Made by a program: the position numbers and the translations under genes | NCBI RefSeq assembly: GCF_904063065.1 | Contig: NZ_CAJFCL010000003.1 | Coordinates: 1 to 64,000, forward strand | Source of the DNA: Pseudomonas paraversuta | Lineage (GTDB): Bacteria; Pseudomonadota; Gammaproteobacteria; Pseudomonadales; Pseudomonadaceae | Direction of reading: 5' to 3' | Length of the DNA stretch: 64,000 nt | In this document: piece by piece, positions 16,532-24,526 of the stretch | Numbering within the stretch: the first letter of the stretch is position 1 | Layout: every line of letters starts with the position of its first letter | Notes under the pieces: model-generated | Seen by the model: the letters and a program-made list of their open reading frames with translations, nothing else | The model's database searches: none | What the model was told of the DNA's origin: nothing

Positions 16532-16852
16532 TTAGTTGCGACGGCCCAGCAGCAGGCCGACCACCAGCCCGAAGCCGGCCGAGATGGCCACGGTCTGCCA
16601 CGGATGGCCGCCAATGTAATTTTCGGTGGCATCGACCACAGGTTTGGTGCGTTCACGCACGTTGCTCACCGAGTCGAGCGCCTGCTTGAGCTTGAGACCT
16701 ACCTGGGCACGCAGGGTTTCGCCTTCCTCGCCGAGCAGGGACGCACTGTCCTTGAGCAGCTTTTCAGATTCGGTAATCAACAGTTGCAGCTCACTGAATG
16801 CCTGATCCTTGATTTGATCTTCAGCGGCTTGTACGGCGTTTTTTCGAGCCAT
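16532..16852 (-). CDS. DUF883 family (ElaB/YqjD-type) membrane-anchored protein
   Basis: 106 residues: a long amphipathic helix (EDQIKDQAFSELQLLITESEKLLKD, LRAQVGLKLKQALDSVSNVRER) followed by the conserved ENYIGGHPWQTVAISAGFGLVVGLLLGRRN tail with a glycine-zipper membrane helix. In E. coli the YqjD/ElaB family anchors 100S ribosomes to the inner membrane in stationary phase. A second family member lies at 42345-42659 in this window. Confidence 0.88.
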   Translation of the reverse strand: MARKNAVQAAEDQIKDQAFSELQLLITESEKLLKDSASLLGEEGETLRAQVGLKLKQALDSVSNVRERTKPVVDATENYIGGHPWQTVAISAGFGLVVGLLLGRRN

Positions 16853-17030
16853 TGCGGTACTCCTTGCAGGTGAAAAGAGAGATGAATAATGGAGTCAACC
16901 CAATGCTAAAAAGTTGCATCTGTTTTGGGGCCGATTGTGTGTCCGAGGTGAGAGCGTAGTCAAAAACCGGAGTAAGGCACTGCTTTGGAGGGTGTAAGAT
17001 GTCGTCTAATTTACGCCGCAGGAAATTCCC

Positions 17031-17282
17031 ATGAGCTTCAACCTCGCCAACAAACCCCTCGCTGAGCGTGCTGCGCTTGAAGATGAAAAGTCCCGTCTGT
17101 ATGACCTTTGGCAGAGCAATCTGGGCAAGGCCAAAGGGGATGCGGCGCGTTTGTTCGGCGAGCGCGCCAAGCGCAAGGGCAAATGGGCTGAGTGGGTGCG
17201 TTCGGAGCTGGACGCGATGTCCCCGCCGGAATACGCCAACATGGTGCGCAGCGAAGTCAATCGCCTGATGGCCGCCAAGTAA
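17031..17282 (+). CDS. Small basic protein, unknown
   Basis: 83 residues: MSFNLANKPLAERAALEDEKSRLYDLWQSNLGKAKGDAARLFGERAKRKGKWAEWVRSELDAMSPPEYANMVRSEVNRLMAAK. It is highly charged and helical, without signal peptide or membrane span. Coding character is good (regular GC third positions, clean start and stop). I do not recognise a family. It is divergent from the DUF883 gene. Confidence 0.7.
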   Translation: MSFNLANKPLAERAALEDEKSRLYDLWQSNLGKAKGDAARLFGERAKRKGKWAEWVRSELDAMSPPEYANMVRSEVNRLMAAK

Positions 17283-17387
17283 CGCCCGGCCGGGCTTTTG
17301 ATCTTGATCTGCTGGCACCGCCACCCGGCCTCCCGTGACGGGCACCCGCGTCTCTGCGGATATCGAGTGGCAACAGGGCGGCGCTGC

Positions 17388-17870
17388 CTACTCGACCTCG
17401 CAGACAGTAAAGTCCTGGCTGACGCCGGCTATGTTGATGAGCACCTCATCCTCCGGCTGCTTGCCCAGTAACGCCGCGCCCAGCGGCGAGCGCGGGGTGA
17501 TGACGGTAACGGTTTGCCCGTCCTGGACAAGCTTGAGCCCCGCGGCATCCGGAGCGAGAAATAGCCATTGCCCGCTGCCGTTCCCGGCCTCCAGATTGAC
17601 CAGCGCCCCCACTTCAATCCCTTGTGCGGGATTGAATGGCGCGAGCACCATCGCCTGGCAGTTTTTCAACGCCTGGCGGATTTCTTCAACCCGGCGCGCC
17701 TGGCCTGTCGCCAGATAGGACGCTTCAAGCCCCAGGGTGTCGTACTTGTTCTCGGCGATATTCTCCGCGTGGGTGGCGGCTTCATAGGCGGTTTGCGCTG
17801 CCCGCTGGAGCACATCAAGATCGATTTCGAGCTTTTCCAGCATCAACAGGTACACAGCGTTCTTGTTCAT
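17388..17870 (-). CDS. GreA/GreB-family protein with altered coiled-coil tip
   Basis: 160 residues. An N-terminal helical hairpin (about 1-75) leads to a C-terminal FKBP-like domain (GIEVGALVNLEAGNG, WLFLAPDAAGLKL, VTVITPRSPLGAALLGKQPEDEVLI). GreA/GreB enter the RNA polymerase secondary channel and stimulate transcript cleavage through two acidic tip residues (D41 and E44 in E. coli GreA). Here the tip reads HAENIAENKYD; by alignment of GDLSEN with ENIAEN, D41 becomes N37 while E44 stays as E40. The protein may bind polymerase without normal cleavage activity. The residue equivalence is my by-eye alignment. Confidence 0.82.
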   Translation of the reverse strand: MNKNAVYLLMLEKLEIDLDVLQRAAQTAYEAATHAENIAENKYDTLGLEASYLATGQARRVEEIRQALKNCQAMVLAPFNPAQGIEVGALVNLEAGNGSGQWLFLAPDAAGLKLVQDGQTVTVITPRSPLGAALLGKQPEDEVLINIAGVSQDFTVCEVE

Positions 17871-18006
17871 AAGGGGCGGTTTTTCACGGGGGTCATGACG
17901 GCAATCGGCGATTGTCGCACGAGTACCCGGCAGATTAATCCGCCTTAAGCCTTCTGTACGCGTCGAATAATGCGGACAATCAGCCCTTTGAATGTTGGAG
18001 CCCGGA

Positions 18007-19140
18007 ATGAAAGCCTCCTGGGATATTTTTTGCAGTGTGGTCGATAACTACGGCGACATTGGGGTGACCTGGCGTCTGGCCCGGCAATTGGTGGCCGAAC
18101 ATCAGCAGTCGGTGCGGCTGTGGGTCGATGATCTGTCGGCATTCGTGCCGCTGTGCCCCGAGGCCGACGCCACGGCGGCGCAACAGATGCAGCAGGGGGT
18201 CGAGGTGCTTCAGTGGCCCGGGCAATGGCAGTCGGTGGACGTCGCCGATGTGGTGCTGGAGGCCTTTGCCTGCAAGCTGCCTGAAGACTATTTGCAGGCC
18301 ATGAAAGCGCGGAAAAAGCCGGCGTTGTGGATCAATCTGGAGTATTTGAGCGCGGAAGACTGGGTCAGCGGCTGTCACGGTTTACCCTCCCTGCGCCCGG
18401 ATGGCTTGAAACGGATGTTCTTTTTCCCCGGGTTTGGTGAAGGTACCGGTGGTCTGTTGCGTGAGGCCGATTTGCTCGCCCGCCGGCGCGCCTTTGAGCA
18501 GGACCCCCAGGCCAGACGGGCATTTTTGCAAGGGCTTCGGGTGTTTCCTGAAAGTAGCGCGCGGCTGGTTTCTTTGTTCGCCTATGAAAATGCCGGGCTG
18601 GCCAGTTGGCTGGACGCCATGGCCGCGGGCAGTGTGCCGACCCACCTGCTGGTGCCCCAGGGGCGAATCATGGGGGATTTGCTGCGCTGGCTCGAGGTCA
18701 ATGAGCTGGCACCGGGCAGGGTCGAGCAGCGGGGAGCACTGAAAGTCCAGAGCTTGCCGTTCGTACGCCAGCAGGATTACGACCACCTGTTATGGAGTTG
18801 TGATTTCAATGCGGTGCGCGGTGAAGACTCGTTCGTCCGCGCGCAATGGGCCGGGCGGCCGCTGCTTTGGCATATCTATGAACAGGAAGAAGACGCGCAC
18901 TGGGTCAAGCTCAATGCCTTTCTGGACCTGTATGTAAAAGATCTTTCTGCGCCCGCCGCTCAAGCCTTTACCGGCTTGTGGCACGCCTGGAATGCCGGTT
19001 CAGACATGGCGCAAAGCTGGAATTTGCTGCTTGAACACTGGCCCGAGATCACTGCGCACTCTGAACGATGGTGTCTGCAACAGTCATTGCAAGCAGATCT
19101 TGCGCAAGCGCTAGTACTGTTTTATAGAAATTGGATATGA
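18007..19140 (+). CDS. earP: EF-P arginine rhamnosyltransferase
   Basis: 377 residues from ATG 18007, with GGAG at 17997-18000; the ATG at 17992 is in frame but poorly placed. EarP transfers rhamnose from dTDP-rhamnose to arginine 32 of EF-P, activating it for rescue of ribosomes stalled at polyproline. Family hallmarks are the N-terminus MKASWDIFCSVVDNYGDIGVTWRLARQL (the DNYGD aspartate is catalytic in known EarP), LWINLEYLSAEDWVSGCHGLPS, FFFPGF, and the C-terminal FVRAQWAGRPLLWHIYEQEEDAH. Its substrate EF-P is encoded 49 bases downstream. Confidence 0.97.
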   Translation: MKASWDIFCSVVDNYGDIGVTWRLARQLVAEHQQSVRLWVDDLSAFVPLCPEADATAAQQMQQGVEVLQWPGQWQSVDVADVVLEAFACKLPEDYLQAMKARKKPALWINLEYLSAEDWVSGCHGLPSLRPDGLKRMFFFPGFGEGTGGLLREADLLARRRAFEQDPQARRAFLQGLRVFPESSARLVSLFAYENAGLASWLDAMAAGSVPTHLLVPQGRIMGDLLRWLEVNELAPGRVEQRGALKVQSLPFVRQQDYDHLLWSCDFNAVRGEDSFVRAQWAGRPLLWHIYEQEEDAHWVKLNAFLDLYVKDLSAPAAQAFTGLWHAWNAGSDMAQSWNLLLEHWPEITAHSERWCLQQSLQADLAQALVLFYRNWI

Positions 19141-19141
19141 T
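19136..19141 (+). promoter_or_regulatory. Candidate -10 box for efp
   Basis: TATGAT overlaps the earP stop codon. No good -35 box is present at 16-18 bases (AGTACT region), so read-through from earP may also express efp. Confidence 0.35.
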
Positions 19142-19189
19142 ACGCGGCCTAGATTTTTGTAAATCTCATTCCAAATTCGGATACTCGCA

Positions 19190-19762
19190 ATGAAAACTGG
19201 TAAAGAGCTTAAACCCGGTACAGTCATCAAGCTCGAAAACGACCCTTGGTTGGTTCAGAAAGCTGAATTCACCAAGTCCGGTCGTAACAGCGCAATCATG
19301 AAGACCAAGCTGAAAAACCTGCTGACCGGCTACAAGACTGAAATCGTATACAGCGCTGACGACAAGCTCGAAGACGTGATCCTGGATCGCAAAGAAGCGA
19401 CCCTGTCCTTCATCAGCGGCGACACCTACACGTTCATGGACACCACTGACTACACCATGTACGAGCTGAACGCTGAAGACATCGAAGCCGTTCTGCCGTT
19501 CATCGAAGAAGGCATGACCGACGTTTGCGAAGCGATCTTCTTCGAAGAGCGTCTGGTTTCCGTAGAGCTGCCGACCACTATCGTGCGTCAGGTTGACTAC
19601 ACCGAAGGTTCCGCTCGCGGCGACACTTCGGGCAAGGTGATGAAGCCTGCCAAACTGAAAAACGGTACCGAACTGAGCGTTGCAGATTTCGTTGAAATCG
19701 GCGACTGGATCGAGATCGACACCCGTGACGGTGGCTCCTACAAGGGCCGCGCCAAGGTTTAA
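19190..19762 (+). CDS. efp: Elongation factor P
   Basis: 190 residues. The KOW domain I carries the loop TKSGRNSAI with arginine at position 32, the residue rhamnosylated by EarP, instead of the lysine modified by EpmA/B in enterobacteria. Domains II and III follow ([24 protein letters not shown] and a C-terminal [20 protein letters not shown]). EF-P promotes peptide bond formation at proline stretches. Codon use is strongly biased, as expected for a highly expressed gene. A strong terminator follows. Confidence 0.98.
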   Translation: MKTGKELKPGTVIKLENDPWLVQKAEFTKSGRNSAIMKTKLKNLLTGYKTEIVYSADDKLEDVILDRKEATLSFISGDTYTFMDTTDYTMYELNAEDIEAVLPFIEEGMTDVCEAIFFEERLVSVELPTTIVRQVDYTEGSARGDTSGKVMKPAKLKNGTELSVADFVEIGDWIEIDTRDGGSYKGRAKV

Positions 19763-19790
19763 ACCTGGCGTCAACCGTACGATGATAAAG

Positions 19791-19816
19791 CCCGGCCCCA
19801 TGGCCGGGTTTTTTTT
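19791..19816 (+). terminator. Terminator of efp
   Basis: CCCGGCC-CCAT-GGCCGGG followed by eight T residues. Confidence 0.93.
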
Positions 19817-19896
19817 GGCCGGTCAAAAGCCCCGGTTTAGAGCTTTGCCGCGTGCAGGGGACTGGTTAGCATGGGCGCTTCTGAAGAGGGACCATA

Positions 19897-20649
19897 ATGC
19901 TGACCGATTTTGCAATGTATACAGCCCTGGGTATTGCTCTGGGGGCGATGGGCGGGTTGTTCGGAATTGGCGGCGGCCTGATCGCAATTCCGGTTCTGGG
20001 CTTGTGGTTCGGCCTGGATCAGCAAATCGCGCAAGGCACCGCTTTGGTCATGTCGGTGCCCAATGTGTTTCTCGCGCTGTACCGTTATCACCAGCGCAAT
20101 AAAATCGATCTGCGCCAGGCGTTGCCGTTGGTGTTGATGAGTTTTTGCTTCGCCTGGCTGGGCGCCATGCTCGCCGTTGGAGTGGATGCGCGGGTTATTC
20201 GCTGGGGGTTTATCGCCTTCTTGCTGGCAATTACCCTCTACAACCTGATCAAGCTGTATCGCTTGCCTGTAAAGCCGGTGGCCCGCTCAGGCCGTGGCTG
20301 GCCCTGGTTCGGAGTGCTGGGTGCGGTGGCGGGCACTACCGGGGGCTTGTTTGGGGTTGGCGGCGCAGTGGTGGCTGCGCCGGTTCTGACCAGCGTCTTT
20401 GGCACATCGCAAGTGGTGGCCCAGGGCTTGTCGCTGGCCCTGGCAGCGCCAAGTACCGCCGTTACGCTGTTGACCTACGCGGTGCATGACGAGGTCAACT
20501 GGATCATGGGTCTGCCGATGGCTGTGGGCGGGCTGTTGAGTATCAGCTGGGGAGTCAGGCTGGCTCACGCTCTGCCGGAACGCATGCTGCGCGGTTTGTA
20601 CTGCGCCTTTTTGCTGCTGTGCGCGGGGCTGCTGGCGATTAAAGCTTAA
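19897..20649 (+). CDS. TSUP family (TauE/SafE) membrane transporter
   Basis: 250 residues with eight or so hydrophobic helices and the duplicated TSUP motif: GAMGGLFGIGGGLIAIPVLGLWFG near the start and GTTGGLFGVGGAVVAAPVL in the second half. The family exports sulfite or sulfonates or moves other small anions; the substrate here is unknown. Its end overlaps the convergent LysR gene by 11 bases, so the two mRNAs are complementary at their 3' ends. Confidence 0.92.
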   Translation: MLTDFAMYTALGIALGAMGGLFGIGGGLIAIPVLGLWFGLDQQIAQGTALVMSVPNVFLALYRYHQRNKIDLRQALPLVLMSFCFAWLGAMLAVGVDARVIRWGFIAFLLAITLYNLIKLYRLPVKPVARSGRGWPWFGVLGAVAGTTGGLFGVGGAVVAAPVLTSVFGTSQVVAQGLSLALAAPSTAVTLLTYAVHDEVNWIMGLPMAVGGLLSISWGVRLAHALPERMLRGLYCAFLLLCAGLLAIKA

Positions 20650-21496
20650 AGCCTTCGACGATGTATTCGGCAAAGCACTCGATGATGGGCGAGGTCACGC
20701 TGTTGGGCTTGCGCAACAGCACAATGCTGGCTGAGGGCAATAGCGGCAGGTTTTCGGCCTCGCCAATAATCCGCAGATCGGGGGTCAGCAGGCTTTGCAA
20801 CTGGGCGGTCACCGCCAGTCCGGTACTGACCACCGCGTTGATCGCTGCCAGGCTGGCGCTGGTATAGGCCACCCGGTATTCACGCTGCATGATATCCAGC
20901 GCATTGCAGGCCCAGGTCCGGCAGAAGCAGTCGGTATTGAACATTGCCAGTGGCAGCGGCGTTTGCTCGTGGGGCGAGAAGCCCTGGGCCACCATCCATA
21001 CGAAGCGCTCCTGCCGCAGGATCTGGCCCACTTCGGTGCCGGGTTCGCGGGTCACGATAGTCAGGTCCAGATCATTGCGTTGCAGCAGTTGCACTGAGGG
21101 TTCGCAATGCACTTCGACGTTGATCAGCGGGTAATCCTGGGCAAAGCGCGACAGCACGCCGGGCAGAAAGCGCATGACGTAATCATCGGGTGAACCGATT
21201 TTGACTGTGCCCACCATATGCGGCTGACGCAGGGTATTGAACACCTCGCTGTGCAGTTTAAGGATTCGCCGTGCATAGCCGAGCAGTACATGGCCTTCGG
21301 GAGTGAGGCTGACATTGCGCCCGTCGCGCTGGAACAACGCGCATTTGAGCACGTCGTCTTCGAGCCGTTTCATCTGCATGCTGACCGCCGACTGCGTGCG
21401 ATTGACCACTTCGGCGGCGCGAGTAAAACCGCCGTGATCGGCAATGGCGGCAAAGGTACGCAACAGGTCGGTATCGATACTGGGGAATTCGGCCAT
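20639..21496 (-). CDS. LysR-family transcriptional regulator
   Basis: 285 residues. The N-terminal winged helix is clear (IDTDLLRTFAAIADHGGFTRAAEVVNRTQSAVSMQMKRLED, FQRDGRNVSLTPEGHVLLGYARRIL), followed by a LysR substrate-binding domain (GTVKIGSPDDYVMRFLPGVLSRFAQDYPLINVEVH, LDLTIVTREPG). It is divergent from the small DUF1127 gene 94 bases away, the usual layout for a LysR regulator and its target. The effector is unknown. Confidence 0.95.
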   Translation of the reverse strand: MAEFPSIDTDLLRTFAAIADHGGFTRAAEVVNRTQSAVSMQMKRLEDDVLKCALFQRDGRNVSLTPEGHVLLGYARRILKLHSEVFNTLRQPHMVGTVKIGSPDDYVMRFLPGVLSRFAQDYPLINVEVHCEPSVQLLQRNDLDLTIVTREPGTEVGQILRQERFVWMVAQGFSPHEQTPLPLAMFNTDCFCRTWACNALDIMQREYRVAYTSASLAAINAVVSTGLAVTAQLQSLLTPDLRIIGEAENLPLLPSASIVLLRKPNSVTSPIIECFAEYIVEGFKL

Positions 21497-21592
21497 TGAT
21501 CAATCTCACAGATGTATCGCATAAGAAACATTCGTTGGATTGATCTTAAGCCCGGGCAGAAACTTGAGCCATCCCTACGGAGGTCTCAAGTG

Positions 21593-21814
21593 ATGAAAGG
21601 TCAAAAAGGTTTTGTCTGGATCGCCCGGCCAGTCAGTCAGAAGTCTTGGGCGCAAAAGGTGATGGCTGTGATTGCCCGCTGGTACCAGCTGTCGCGCCAA
21701 AGGGCGCATCTGCGCCGGATCAGTGATGCGACGCTTAAAGATCTGGGGCTGAGCCGGGCGGATATAGAATCCGAAAGTCATCGGGCTTTTTGGGATGACC
21801 CGTTCAACAAATAA
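21593..21814 (+). CDS. DUF1127 small protein
   Basis: 73 residues from ATG 21593 (or GTG 21590); GGAGG at 21579-21583 supports this rather than the upstream frame at 21512. The C-terminus is a DUF1127 domain: WYQLSRQRAHLRRISDATLKDLGLSRADIESE, an arginine-rich motif with the typical L..L.D..L.DIG pattern. In other bacteria such proteins affect RNA turnover or phosphate and amino acid metabolism through RNA or protein binding. Expression is likely controlled by the divergent LysR. Confidence 0.88.
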   Translation: MKGQKGFVWIARPVSQKSWAQKVMAVIARWYQLSRQRAHLRRISDATLKDLGLSRADIESESHRAFWDDPFNK

Positions 21815-21839
21815 GCTTGCCGGTAAAGGTCCAGAGCCC

Positions 21840-21869
21840 CTGCGGGAGCCGGCAAGCCGGCTCCCGCAG
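21840..21869. repeat. Perfect REP-like palindrome
   Basis: CTGCGGGAGCCGGC (21840-21853) and GCCGGCTCCCGCAG (21856-21869) are exact inverse copies with only AA between. It lies between the convergent DUF1127 and DAHP synthase genes. Confidence 0.8.
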
Positions 21870-21890
21870 TTCGTGCACAAGTCAGGCGGT

Positions 21891-23237
21891 TCAGCGTTTG
21901 ACCTGTTTCAGCGTTTCGGCAATCAGGAACGCCAGTTCCAGCGACTGGTCGGCGTTCATGCGCGGGTCGCAGTGGGTGTGGTAGCGGTCCGACAAACCGT
22001 CTTCGGTGATGGGCTTGGCCCCGCCAATGCACTCGGTGACGTTTTGCCCGGTCATCTCGATATGAATCCCGCCGGCATAGCTGCCTTCGGCTTCATGGAC
22101 CTGGAAGAACTGCTTCACTTCGCCAAGAATCTGCGCAAAGTCGCGGGTCTTGTAGCCGCTGCTGGCCTTGATGGTGTTGGCGTGCATCGGGTCGCAACTC
22201 CACAGCACTTTCTTGCCTTCGCCTTCAACCGCACGGATCAGCTGCGGCAGGTGGTCGCCAACCTTGTTGGCGCCCATGCGCACGATCAGGTTGAGGCGGC
22301 CCGGGTCGTTGTCGGGGTTGAGGATGTCGATCAGGCGCAGCAGTTCTTCGGTATTCATGCTCGGGCCGACCTTGACCCCGATCGGGTTGTTGACCCCGCG
22401 CAGGAACTCGACGTGGGCACCGTCGAGCTGGCGCGTGCGGTCGCCGATCCACAGCATGTGCGCCGAGCAGTCGTAGTAATCGTTGGTCAGGCTGTCGCGC
22501 CGCACGAAGGCTTCTTCGTAGTTCAGCAACAGCGCTTCGTGGGCCGTAAAGAAGCTGGTTTCGCGCAGTTGCGGCGAGCTGTCCATGTCGCAGGCGCGCA
22601 TAAAGGCCAGGGTTTCGTCGATGCGGTTGGCCAACTGGCTGTATTTTTCCGCCAGTGCCGAGTTGGCGATGAAGTCCAGGTTCCACTTGTGGACCTGATG
22701 CAGATCGGCAAACCCGCCCTGGGCAAAGGCGCGCAGCAGGTTCAGGGTGGCCGTGGACTGGTGGTAGGACTGCAGCAGGCGCTCCGGGTCGGGTACGCGG
22801 CTTTTTTCATCGAAGCCGATGCCGTTGACGATGTCGCCGCGATAGGCCGGCAGGGTCACGCCATTGATCGTTTCATCGTTGGCCGAGCGCGGTTTGGCGA
22901 ATTGCCCTGCCATGCGCCCGACCTTGACCACCGGGCAGCCAGCAGCGAAGGTCATGACGATGGCCATCTGCAGCAGCACTTTGAAGGTGTCGCGAATCTT
23001 GGCCGCCGAAAACTCGGCAAAGCTTTCTGCGCAATCGCCACCCTGTAACAGGAACGCCCGACCTTCAGTGACCTCGGCAAACTGGCGGCGCAGTTCACGG
23101 GCTTCACCGGCAAACACCAGTGGCGGATAACTCGCCAGGCTTTGCTCCACGCGCAGCAGGTGAGCGGCGTCAGGGTAGCGGGGTTGTTGCTGGATCGGCA
23201 GGGCGCGCCAGCTGTCAGGGCTCCAGGGTTGGCTCAT
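21891..23237 (-). CDS. Class II 3-deoxy-7-phosphoheptulonate synthase
   Basis: 448 residues from ATG 23237 ([11 protein letters not shown]); a further in-frame ATG at 23270 adds 11 residues of poor quality. This plant-like (type II) DAHP synthase catalyses the first step of the shikimate pathway from PEP and erythrose-4-phosphate. Recognised segments are [59 protein letters not shown], and the C-terminal [18 protein letters not shown] and [19 protein letters not shown]. The metal-binding Cys, His, Glu and Asp all appear present. Pseudomonas has several DAHP synthases, so its regulatory specificity is not deduced. Confidence 0.96.
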   Translation of the reverse strand: MSQPWSPDSWRALPIQQQPRYPDAAHLLRVEQSLASYPPLVFAGEARELRRQFAEVTEGRAFLLQGGDCAESFAEFSAAKIRDTFKVLLQMAIVMTFAAGCPVVKVGRMAGQFAKPRSANDETINGVTLPAYRGDIVNGIGFDEKSRVPDPERLLQSYHQSTATLNLLRAFAQGGFADLHQVHKWNLDFIANSALAEKYSQLANRIDETLAFMRACDMDSSPQLRETSFFTAHEALLLNYEEAFVRRDSLTNDYYDCSAHMLWIGDRTRQLDGAHVEFLRGVNNPIGVKVGPSMNTEELLRLIDILNPDNDPGRLNLIVRMGANKVGDHLPQLIRAVEGEGKKVLWSCDPMHANTIKASSGYKTRDFAQILGEVKQFFQVHEAEGSYAGGIHIEMTGQNVTECIGGAKPITEDGLSDRYHTHCDPRMNADQSLELAFLIAETLKQVKR

Positions 23238-23397
23238 TGCAGACTCTAGTATTGGAAGGGGATGGCCCATGTTAGCAGCAATTAGTGCGTGACCTGTTGC
23301 GCCGCAATGGCCGACAATCGGCGCTTTCTGCTCGGCGCCGAGTGGTTGTTTTTTAGAGCGATGCCCGGGTTGTGCCGGGACGCGGCAAGGAGAGGAA

Positions 23398-24153
23398 ATG
23401 TCTGAGGAGCGCGTTGAGCGTCTGCTCGCTGAAGTTCATGATGACTTCGGCATGATTCGGGTACTGGAGGTAGCCGACTACCGCTTCCTCGAGTTTGGCG
23501 ATGCGATCGAGCAAAGCTGTGTTTTTACCGCTGACCCCAGCTGGCTGGAATACGACTACACCCGCGCCATGCTGATCGGCGCGTTGTGTCATGAGGCGCC
23601 TGAAAGCGCGCTGTTTCTGGGGCTTGGCGCCGGAACCCTGACCCAGGCCTGTCTCAAGTTTTTGCCCCTTGAAGATGTTGAAGCCATCGAGCTACGACCG
23701 GATGTACCGCGCCTGGCCATTGAATACCTGGGGCTGGACGATGACCCGCGGCTGTATATCCGCATCGGAGATGCCCTGGAGCTGCTGGACAGCGCGGAGC
23801 CTGCGGACCTGGTTTTCGTCGACCTCTACAACGATCTGGGGCCGGCTACCGGTCACCTGGCCTGGAAGTTTCTTGAAGACTGTCAGAAAAAACTGTCCGC
23901 CAATGGCTGGCTGGTGATCAATCAATGGGCGACCGATGACGGCAAGCCACTGGGGGCCGCCTTGCTGCGCGGTTTGTATCACCGCCATTATTGGGAGCTG
24001 CCGGTGAAGGAGGGCAACGTCATCCTGCTGGTGCCGTCCGATCTGGATCAGACTCTGGATATCGACGCGCTCACCGCCCGGGCCCAGGCCCTGGCTCCGC
24101 GTCTGGGCTACTCACTGGACTCGCTGATCAAGGCGATTCGCCCGGCCACCTGA
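23398..24153 (+). CDS. Spermidine-synthase-like protein
   Basis: 251 residues. A Rossmann-type spermine/spermidine synthase core is visible: [20 protein letters not shown] (nucleotide-binding loop), [34 protein letters not shown], and [30 protein letters not shown]. It lacks the full N-terminal beta-hairpin domain of classic SpeE and no speD lies nearby, so polyamine synthesis is not certain; methyltransferase-like activity is possible. GGAG precedes the ATG. It stands alone, ahead of the deaD leader. Confidence 0.85.
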   Translation: MSEERVERLLAEVHDDFGMIRVLEVADYRFLEFGDAIEQSCVFTADPSWLEYDYTRAMLIGALCHEAPESALFLGLGAGTLTQACLKFLPLEDVEAIELRPDVPRLAIEYLGLDDDPRLYIRIGDALELLDSAEPADLVFVDLYNDLGPATGHLAWKFLEDCQKKLSANGWLVINQWATDDGKPLGAALLRGLYHRHYWELPVKEGNVILLVPSDLDQTLDIDALTARAQALAPRLGYSLDSLIKAIRPAT

Positions 24154-24303
24154 GGCCCGGCGATGAAACGTTTTAGCGTTTGCCCCAGAAGGGGCAGGCG
24201 CCAGGGGATTTCACAAAGGCGAAAATATTGCCAAAGCCCGGTATGCAGAGGCATACAGACGAGTTGGTCTTAAAAAAACACTTCTTTTTTTTGATAAATC
24301 CGG

Positions 24304-24523
24304 TATAGTGCGCGCCGGCCTTTAGCCGGGCCACGTTTAGGTGTCGCATTTCCCGAAGCACGCTTCGGCTGCTCGTCCGTTTCGCGGACAACCCTGAACG
24401 CTCCATTCATTTAACGTTTTCGCAAATCCCCGCCGACAAAGCAGCCAGGGCGACTCTTGAGTCTTACACGGCATGCGCAGCTTTGGAGCATGGGTCTTTG
24501 CGGATGCACTTAGAGGCAGACCC
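24304..24523 (+). promoter_or_regulatory. Promoter -10 and long structured leader of deaD
   Basis: TATAGT (24304-24309) before CGCGCC is a plausible -10 box (no clear -35), giving a leader of roughly 210 bases. The leader holds successive hairpins: CCGGC/GCCGG (24315-24329), CCGAAG-CACG-CTTCGG (24353-24368) and GTCCG-TTTCG-CGGAC (24375-24389), then a stem that covers the start codon (annotated separately). E. coli csdA/deaD mRNA is also known for a long cold-regulated leader. The remaining gap from 24154 to 24303 shows no gene. Confidence 0.55.
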
Positions 24524-24526
24524 ATG
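24489..24526 (+). promoter_or_regulatory. Start-codon-sequestering stem in deaD leader
   Basis: CATGGGTCT (24489-24497) is the exact inverse complement of AGACCCATG (24518-24526), whose last three bases are the deaD start codon. The 9-bp stem encloses a 20-base loop that contains the Shine-Dalgarno AGAGG (24512-24516). Pairing would hide the initiation codon while leaving the ribosome site exposed. Function as a switch is inference. Confidence 0.55.

Noticed and set aside
16309..16689. 126-codon plus-strand frame over the REP pair and DUF883 gene
   Set aside because: It consists of REP translation and antisense of the DUF883 gene.
21795..23048. 417-codon open frame antisense to DAHP synthase
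   Set aside because: Shadow of the class II DAHP synthase gene, starting inside the DUF1127 gene.
24291..24309. TTGATA paired with TATAGT as the deaD promoter
   Set aside because: The boxes are only 7 bases apart, too close for sigma-70; only the -10 was kept.
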